Assembly (NCBI GenBank): GCA_963281255.1
Contig: OY725501.1
Coordinates: 1,403,674-1,467,673 of the forward strand
Source: Aphrocallistes beatrix
Taxonomy: Eukaryota; Porifera; Hexactinellida; Sceptrulophora; Aphrocallistidae
Length of the DNA: 64,000 nt
Direction: 5' to 3'
Shown: positions 57,950 through 64,000 of the stretch, piece by piece
How the letters are laid out: the number at the start of each line of letters is the position of its first letter
How positions within the stretch are numbered: position 1 is the stretch's first letter
Position numbers and translations under genes: made by a program
Notes under the pieces: model-generated
What the model was told of the DNA's origin: nothing
Seen by the model: only the letters and a program-made list of their open reading frames with translations
Databases searched by the model: none

Positions 57950-58518
57950 CAGGGTGGTCCAAAAAAAAGTGTACCTACATATTTTTGCCATGACCAGTCT
58001 ATTCTTCTTATCCGTTTCTGTGAGCTTCTGATGAATGCTAATACGATAGGGAAACAAGTTTAGGTCTTCTTTGATAGCTCTCAACATCGTAGAGCGTGAG
58101 AAAGCCAGCTCCTGACACCTCCTCCTCGTCGATTTGTGAGGTGATTCTTGGACTGATTCTCGAAGGCGCTCGATAAACTCCTCATTCCGCTTTCTCTTTC
58201 GTCCTGAGTGACTTTTTCGACCAGGGTTATCGAGTTAGGGTTCCTGACTGTCCCTTCTGTCCTAAACTTGGCTACCCACTTGACAATGAGAGATTTGTAT
58301 GGTGGTTTAGGGGGGTTGAACTTGGTAACAAAATCACGTATCGCTGCATCGAAGCTTTTCGTCTCCAAGTACTTCTCAACTGCCAATGCTCTCATTTCGA
58401 CAGTTCACAGAGAGTTTTTCTTGGACATAGCTAGTAGTACTTGAAATGTTAAAACGGTATTAAAGTTGAAACAAAAGTTGCAGTGTGGGTGGTCCAAAAT
58501 ATGTACGGGTACACTTTT
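57950..58518 (-). mobile_element. Mariner-like element, truncated
   Basis: Left end CAGGGTGGTCC after TA (57948-57949) with AAAAGTGTACC inward. The right side carries the inverted ggtacactttt but lacks the outermost bases. It contains an N-terminal transposase fragment. Confidence 0.7.
58081..58437 (-). pseudogene. Mariner-type transposase N-terminal fragment
   Basis: MRALAVEKYLETKSFDAA and RDFVTKFNPPKPPYKSLI, then KWVAKFRTEGTVRNPN, form the first helix-turn-helix of a mariner-related transposase (the 'FP..P....I..lv.kF...Gsv' pattern). An upstream MSKKNSL is separated by a TGA. A shift at about 58190 leads into SVQESPHKSTRRRCQEL-type sequence in another frame. The catalytic domain is absent. 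Confidence 0.75.
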
Positions 58519-59062
58519 ACCTATATTTTAACGTATTGATGAGATAGTAAAGACAAACTTGGAGTTATCAAAATTCTTTAAATCATTATGCATCCTTCAT
58601 TATTACAATATGTTCATAAAAAAATAATAGTTTAGGAAGTATATACTAGTATTAAATTATCGTTGTCAATATATTATGTTCAAGTACTTGGATAGAAAAT
58701 CCTGAAAAATTATTGATATACAGGGTACTAAAAAAAAACATGCACTCGACACATCTTATCAATTTTTATTGTTCTTTCAGGTATTAAAAAATAGGTAGTT
58801 ATAAAATATAGTAAAAATAGAAAAATATAACACATGAGTTTTGACTTATAACCATTATATATATTGTGCAAATATTCATGCTTTCTAAAATATTCATACT
58901 TCAAATTAGAAACTCCATTTATAAAAGCCTTCCCCTTTCTACATAAATAGGTGAATTAGTTCAATATCGCGGAAAGAGGCAATTGTTGTTTTGAAGCAGT
59001 CTTTTGAAAGAGGAAACAATTCTACGTGGAACGGGAAAAGAAGTATGTGGGAAAATTTACTA
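58519..59062. other. No gene seen; one mariner-type end
   Basis: CAGGGTACTAAAAAAAAAC after TA at about 58720 looks like a transposon end without a partner. The rest is AT-rich. Confidence 0.4.
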
Positions 59063-59581
59063 CAGTCCACTTCCGAAAACCGGGGCGCATCCGGAAAAAT
59101 ATGGTTGTCTTCTATACAAAATACTCTCGGAAACTGGAGCGAGTTTGGATGATATTTTTATTTGCAAAATTATGTTTTTAGTTTAAAACATTATATTTGT
59201 ATATGCTTAATGAATGAAGATTTGTTACACATCATTTATGGGTGTGGGTGCGGCGATGAATTAGAGTAAAAGTACATAATTTTACTGTCATCATGTAATA
59301 TCCATGAGACAGACTGACTGTGTAGGATGTACATACGTATGTACTATACAAGGGCAAAACAAAAGGTTCGTCGGGTATGTGAGAGCCGTGTCACTTTTTG
59401 GAGTGGTCTTACTATACCATAATGATTGAGGATGCTAGTTTACACGGACCCAATATTATTTCCCTTAAAATGCTTTGTTTTTGTCAAGAGCTATACTAAC
59501 TTGATACAGTACATCTAATCACTCGAAAGCCGGGGCACCCAGCTCTGGTCTCGAGGTGCCCCGGTTTTCGGTAGTGGACTG
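59063..59581. mobile_element. 519-bp pogo-like MITE
   Basis: Ends CAGTCCACTTCCGAAAACC and, inverted, CAGTCCACTACCGAAAACC. TA is intact on the left; on the right TT-TA follows. The interior holds 'ccggggcacc/cgaggtgccccgg' inverted blocks. It is the complete version of the end at 14880-14990. Confidence 0.85.
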
Positions 59582-60015
59582 TTTATGAAGTTCATATCGA
59601 AAATGCCAACACATACCCCGATAGTGGAAAACCTCGAGTAATCACAAATCTAGAGTTTCATTAACCTAAGGAGTATATTGGAGTTTCACCAGCAATTGGC
59701 CATTAAATAGTCTTGATATGACCCAAATGGAGAATTTGTATTCAAATTATATACCCAGGATCAGTAACAATGTTGAAGAGTGAGTGAGAAATTTGCACCC
59801 GAAATAACCTGGATAATTTCATAGGATCGATGAGGAGCAGTGTTGCATGGTTAACACTAACCATAAACAATGTAAGAGTTATATATATTTTAGGGATAAG
59901 CTCTTGGCTAAATACAAATGGGTATATTTCTATAGACTATATAGTAATAAAGTTAATATCTAATTAAATTGACTTATTAGATATCATCGAATATAAATTG
60001 ATCAAAATTATATAC

Positions 60016-60065
60016 CATATGACCTTCCGCTTTGAGACACAGGACATGTTGATTAAAGAAATTAT
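60016..60065 (-). CDS. Candidate ABCA exon just upstream of the Walker A exon
   Basis: A 50-bp open stretch between a possible acceptor (ctgtaacag) and donor (catatg/gtatat) reading NFFNQHVLCLKAEGHM. Placed before VLVILGVNGAGK it resembles the 'LSl....GEi..LLG' approach to Walker A, but with one extra residue. Phase (1 to 0) fits. The motif is short and degenerate, so this could be chance. Confidence 0.22.
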
Positions 60066-60385
60066 CTGTTACAGTACATAGGACGATTTGGCCGATCGAT
60101 TCCCATTTTTTTCTCAAAATAATGCTTTGAGACTATTAGTCCAGGAATAATCGAAAAAATTAGATAAAAACCCCCCAAATTGAAAAAATATCTAAAGTCC
60201 AATAAAGTCCACAGGGTTCGGAAGGCCCTAAAGACTCAAAATCAGAGTTTAAATAAAGATGTCCCTTTGGAATTACTTAAAATTGGTGATTTCAACTAAT
60301 TATAGATATACCAAACAGTTAAAATGTCAAGTCAGACTCGCTAAACGAATAAAAGAAAAACTTTGCGAATTGGACAATCCGTTCC

Positions 60386-61618
60386 CGTACTATTAAAACT
60401 CGATTAATGTTTGTTTATATATATATATATTAGGGTGCTCTAAAAATTTCGAAAGTTTGAATCTTTAGATGCACACTCTTCAAATAGTTTACTTTGATCA
60501 CCAAGTATTCACCATAAAATATTCATGCAATTTGGGGATGGTTTAGTGGTCGCGCAAAGTAACCTCCCCCTCGTGCTAATTTATAATGGTATATGTCCGG
60601 GTTGTGGCCAAAAGTTGTAAAAGGCGTACTTCTGATGTTTAAATAAACTAGTAGCTATAATTTGTGATATTTGGGGGCGGTTTTATATAAGCTAATAATA
60701 CATTTTAATAATCTAAAATCTACCAGTTCCGAGATATTAGCGAAAACAGTCGGGACCAGCCTTCATACTTGAAATTATTAATGGTCTCAACTGTTTTCGC
60801 TAATAAATCCGAACCGGTAGCTTTTAGGTCATTAAAATGTATTATTAGCTGAAATAAAATCACCCCCTAATATCACAAAAATAAAGTTACTAGTTTATTT
60901 AAACATCAAAAATACGCCTTTTACAACTTTTGGCCCCAACCCGGACATATCCCATTATAAATTAACACGAGGGGGAAGATACTTTGCGCGACCACTAAAC
61001 CATCCCCAAATTGCATGAATATTTTATGATGAATACTTGGTAATCAAAGTAAACTATTTGAAGAGTGCGCATCTAAAGATTCAAACTTTCTAATTTTTTG
61101 GAGCACCCTAATATATATATATATGTAACGATTTGATTGAAGAAACTGCCTGGCGCAGAAAGATGATTTTTGGCATGTGGAGGTCTTTTTGCTATGGTTC
61201 CACTAAGTTTTCACCTCAGTCGAAAATGTCAACTCATCATAGAATTATAACGTCATTGTAACCTTTTTTGATAATCAGAAATTTTTTCGACTATAACTCA
61301 GCCAATTTAGATGATAAAAGGCTGAGATTTAATACAAGTAAATGTGTATATTAATATATCTCACATATAATATAACTATCATAGATAAATAATGACTCAT
61401 CACTTAGTTAGGACGTCATCATTACGCATAAAAATTTTAAAAATTGACTAATTTAGTGATTTTTCGAGCGATATCGATTATAACAGTAAGACAGACGTAT
61501 TTAGAGATGTTATCTCCCATATAACTAAACAATGGCGACCACAGGCGCCCAAAGGGCGTCTCCGGCGGACACAAAGTGTTCGTCAGCCGCGCAGCGCAAG
61601 CAAGCGAAGCCCGCTTGC
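60386..61618 (+). mobile_element. HLE copy R, split by a palindromic MITE
   Basis: 5' block tactattaaaactcg at 60390, TA run, insertion 60430-61111, TA run, core from 61125 (GTAACGATTTGATTG) to GAAGCCCGCTTG at 61618. Confidence 0.9.
60430..61111. mobile_element. 682-bp palindromic MITE (TTAGGGTGCTCC family), in HLE copy R
   Basis: Same ends and arms as 16534-17214, with arms meeting near 60770, again inside an HLE TA run. Confidence 0.92.
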
Positions 61619-62500
61619 AACCAAATAATCCTGGAGCCTATACAAATTTCAGAATTTTGCGACCCGTTGAAATGTCAAAACTTTAAAATTACAAGTGTTA
61701 GGGTTAGCTTTAACGATTAAACCTGCAAAACAGCAGTTTGCAATACCTTAATAACAGCATATTTAGAGCTAAAACATATGGATTATGAAATATCCTTTGC
61801 TAAAAGGAGAAAATAGAGATCATTTTTTGGAAATTTCTCAAAAGATTTTTTCCAGAACCAAGTCAAAATAAACGTCTAAAGTTCGAAAATGCACAGTTGA
61901 GTTTTATTATTGATGTTAAAACTCAATATTATTGAATTTAAAATTTAAATCCACATTTTTAGTTGATTGCATTTTCGTCAAAAATGGATGTTTATAATTC
62001 GCTACACTTTGTAAACTGCAACCTAAATTGCTAGTTACTACGATAACAATGATAACAACCTAAGATCGTGTATCATCGATTTCTTTTTATACTTTATTAT
62101 TGCTATATATTGGCAACTTTTGCTGTTCACGAATTTACCTCTTCATCGAAAATCGAAACATCGAAACATTGAAAACGAATAATCGAAAACCCTATAAAAT
62201 ATTGCGAACTATTCATATCAATATTTGACGAAAATAACATCATAATTTCAACAGAAAATGTTGATTTTAATTATAAATTTAATAATAATGAGACTTAACA
62301 CCAATAATAAACGCAACAATATATTTTCGAACTTCGGCGATTATTTTGAATCGATTCTGAGAATAATCTCATAATCTATAGGTTTTCACGTTTACATACA
62401 AATGAACTTCTATAAGTGGGGAAGTGGGATAAGGCGAAGAAAAAATTTTCAGAGATTTAATATTTCATCAATCATTTTCCCAATGATTTAACCTCTTTAA

Positions 62501-63835
62501 GGATACCGCCCTCGAAAAACTTTGCCTGACGTGAAAAAAAAACGGCAAAATTTTTTATTGTTAATTCCATTGTATAACTGAGCGGTCTATTTGATTTTGA
62601 CTTTTATAAGTTAACACTCTAAGGTTTAGCGTTACTAAAAATTGAAAAATTATTGGGGGTTTTTGACGCATTCATCTATTAGTTTCTTACTTATTTGATA
62701 TTTTTTAATGATATGGACCTCAAAGGTGTTTTGGCCCCATTGGAGATTTTAAAACACAATGATTTAGAGGAAAGGCCAAATACAATGCAATCAAAATAGC
62801 TCTATAAGGGAGTTCATTTATATAATGCTTGGGAAATCGCCTGTTTGATATAAGATATTTAGCGATCATCGGATCAAAAATAAAATTCTGATCGTTTCAA
62901 AAAAGAATTTGTTCGGATCCGACCATTCGTTCGTGAGATATCGCGTATTATAGGTAAAGTTCGGGCATAATATCTCTCTATAGTCCCGAAAGATACCGAT
63001 GTCATATCTTAAAAACTATTGAAGAAAAATAATATATCATAATCTTTAATGAAAGGATATATGCGAAAATATATAGGTTCCTCAAACATTCCTTTGTCAA
63101 AAAATATATAGGTTCCTCAAACATTCCTTTGTCAAAAAATATATAGGTTCCTCAAACATTCCTTTGTCAAAAAATAAATATTTCTCGACCTATCATTGAC
63201 TTGATTGTAATACAAAATCTAAGGAGATATTTGAATATATCAGAAAATGCTGAATCTAATGATGAAAAATGTATCCAAATGTGGCTATTATGCTAAATAA
63301 TGAATACAATTGTCATTAATAAAGAATACAGAAAAAATGTAGAACTTTTGATAATTATTTTGAATGTTTGGCCTTGGACCTCCATATTCGGTCAAAAACC
63401 CCCGTTTAGAGTCTAAAAAGTGATATCTCTCTATCTCTGTAAATATAAGCCCAAATTTTTAGTTCTCACTTCCTAATATACTTTTTATGGGGGTATATAT
63501 ATGATTCTTTGATAATAATTGCACTACATCCTATGGAAAGTTTCAGATTTTTGTCATATGATGACGTAGCATTTTTCGATAATCCTAACTTGGAAACTAT
63601 AGGTCGTAGACCTTCGTTCTAACTTCAAAATATACTTTTTGGATGCTCTTTATTCATTCTAAACTAATGGATTATACTTCGTAATGCTAGGAATATGAAT
63701 TATTATTCACAATTATCTCAAAATATTCGGGGTTAGGGGCCTCAAGGAAATTTGTGGATTTTCAGGGTACTCTTGCTATTTTATTTAAATATTTGGTTCG
63801 AATATACTCAAATCAGCAGTATAAATGCGAATAAA
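62501..63835 (-). mobile_element. TTAA-family element, inverse copy, running into a tandem array
   Basis: TTAA at 62497-62500, then GGATACCGCCCTCGAAAAAC. The sequence is the inverse of 3470-6127 of the first copy without its Tc1. It breaks at about 63836, where the 31-bp array begins. Confidence 0.85.
63069..63172. repeat. 35-bp tandem triplication inside the TTAA element
   Basis: Three identical units with ggttcctcaaacattccttt. The other TTAA copies have a single unit at the equivalent place (4160-4195), so this is a local expansion. Confidence 0.95.
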
Positions 63836-64000
63836 TGTATCCCCGGCTATTTTATTATGAAATAGAATATCCCCCGGATATATTATTATGAAATAGAATA
63901 TCCCCCGGCTATTTTATTATGAAATAGAATATCCCCCGGCTATATTATTACGAAATAGAATATCCCCCGGCTATTTTATTATGAAATAGAATATCCCCCG
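63836..64000. repeat. 31-bp tandem array reaching the window end
   Basis: Units of tatcccccggctattttatt plus atgaaatagaa, more than five, nearly identical. The array continues past the last base given. Confidence 0.95.

Larger units (their letters stand above)
60090..62470 (+). repeat. Dispersed repeat 'family O', interrupted by HLE copy R
   Basis: 60240-60385 and 61619-61960 together match 6135-6640 in order (gacaatccgttc, aacagcagttt, gagctaaaac, gttttattattgatg). 62200-62360 matches the inverse of no other block here but parallels 18410-18560 (gaactattcatatcaatattt). It shows a site empty of the TTAA element (tttaaataaagatgtcc). Confidence 0.6.

Overview
The window is eukaryotic, very AT-rich DNA from an invertebrate-type animal genome. 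Spliceosomal introns, two spliced host genes and a dense, nested population of DNA transposons show this. I see no LTR retrotransposon, rRNA, tRNA or CRISPR array. The exact taxon cannot be read from the sequence.

Host genes. (1) A minus-strand ABCA-type ABC transporter gene spans most of the window. Four exons (57062-57206, 23983-24198, 20965-21219, 1392-1654) splice in consistent phase into one nearly complete nucleotide-binding domain: Walker A, Q-loop, signature, Walker B/D-loop, H-loop and the ABCA C-terminal tail. Its introns are about 33 kb, 2.8 kb and 19 kb, so nearly everything else lies inside them. (2) The 3' end of an unrecognised plus-strand gene (exons 227-330 and 1020-1143) meets it tail to tail. 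A diverged second copy of its last exon lies at 7299-7425.

Mobile DNA. The commonest element is a ~0.5 kb Helitron-like/Helentron-like nonautonomous family (here 'HLE') with about 17 copies or fragments. Its layout is a 5' block (CCTTACTATTAAAACTCG), then a (TA)n microsatellite, then a conserved core with paired AP-1/CRE-type sites, then a GC-rich 3' end of consecutive hairpins. A decayed autonomous Helitron at 37.5-43.4 kb (HUH Rep, Pif1-like helicase, OTU protease) has a matching end block. Tc1/mariner transposases lie at 4.7-6.0 kb and 43.9-45.3 kb (both DD35E by count), at 31.1-32.5 kb (DD34E), and as an N-terminal fragment at 58 kb. A piggyBac relic lies at 8.7-12.1 kb. Long palindromic elements, a TTAA-target element with an empty site visible elsewhere in the window, two P-like palindromes with 7-bp duplications, a hAT-type MITE and many TA-flanked MITEs fill the rest.

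Layout: 0-1.7 kb convergent gene ends; 1.8-7 kb MITE plus a TTAA element with a nested Tc1; 7.3-12.1 kb duplicated exon, orphan ORF and piggyBac relic carrying nested insertions; 12.2-18.4 kb P-like palindrome and a cluster of HLE copies; 19-24.2 kb two ABCA exons, a pogo-like MITE and an ATAC array; 25-32.7 kb HLE copies carrying a 2.7-kb palindrome and a Tc1; 33-36.6 kb MITE and minisatellites; 37.5-43.4 kb Helitron; 43.4-50.6 kb Tc1, HLE and MITEs; 52-55.3 kb HLE and a palindrome; 56-62.5 kb mariner-type elements, the ABCA Walker A exon and HLE; 62.5-64 kb TTAA element and a 31-bp array running off the end.
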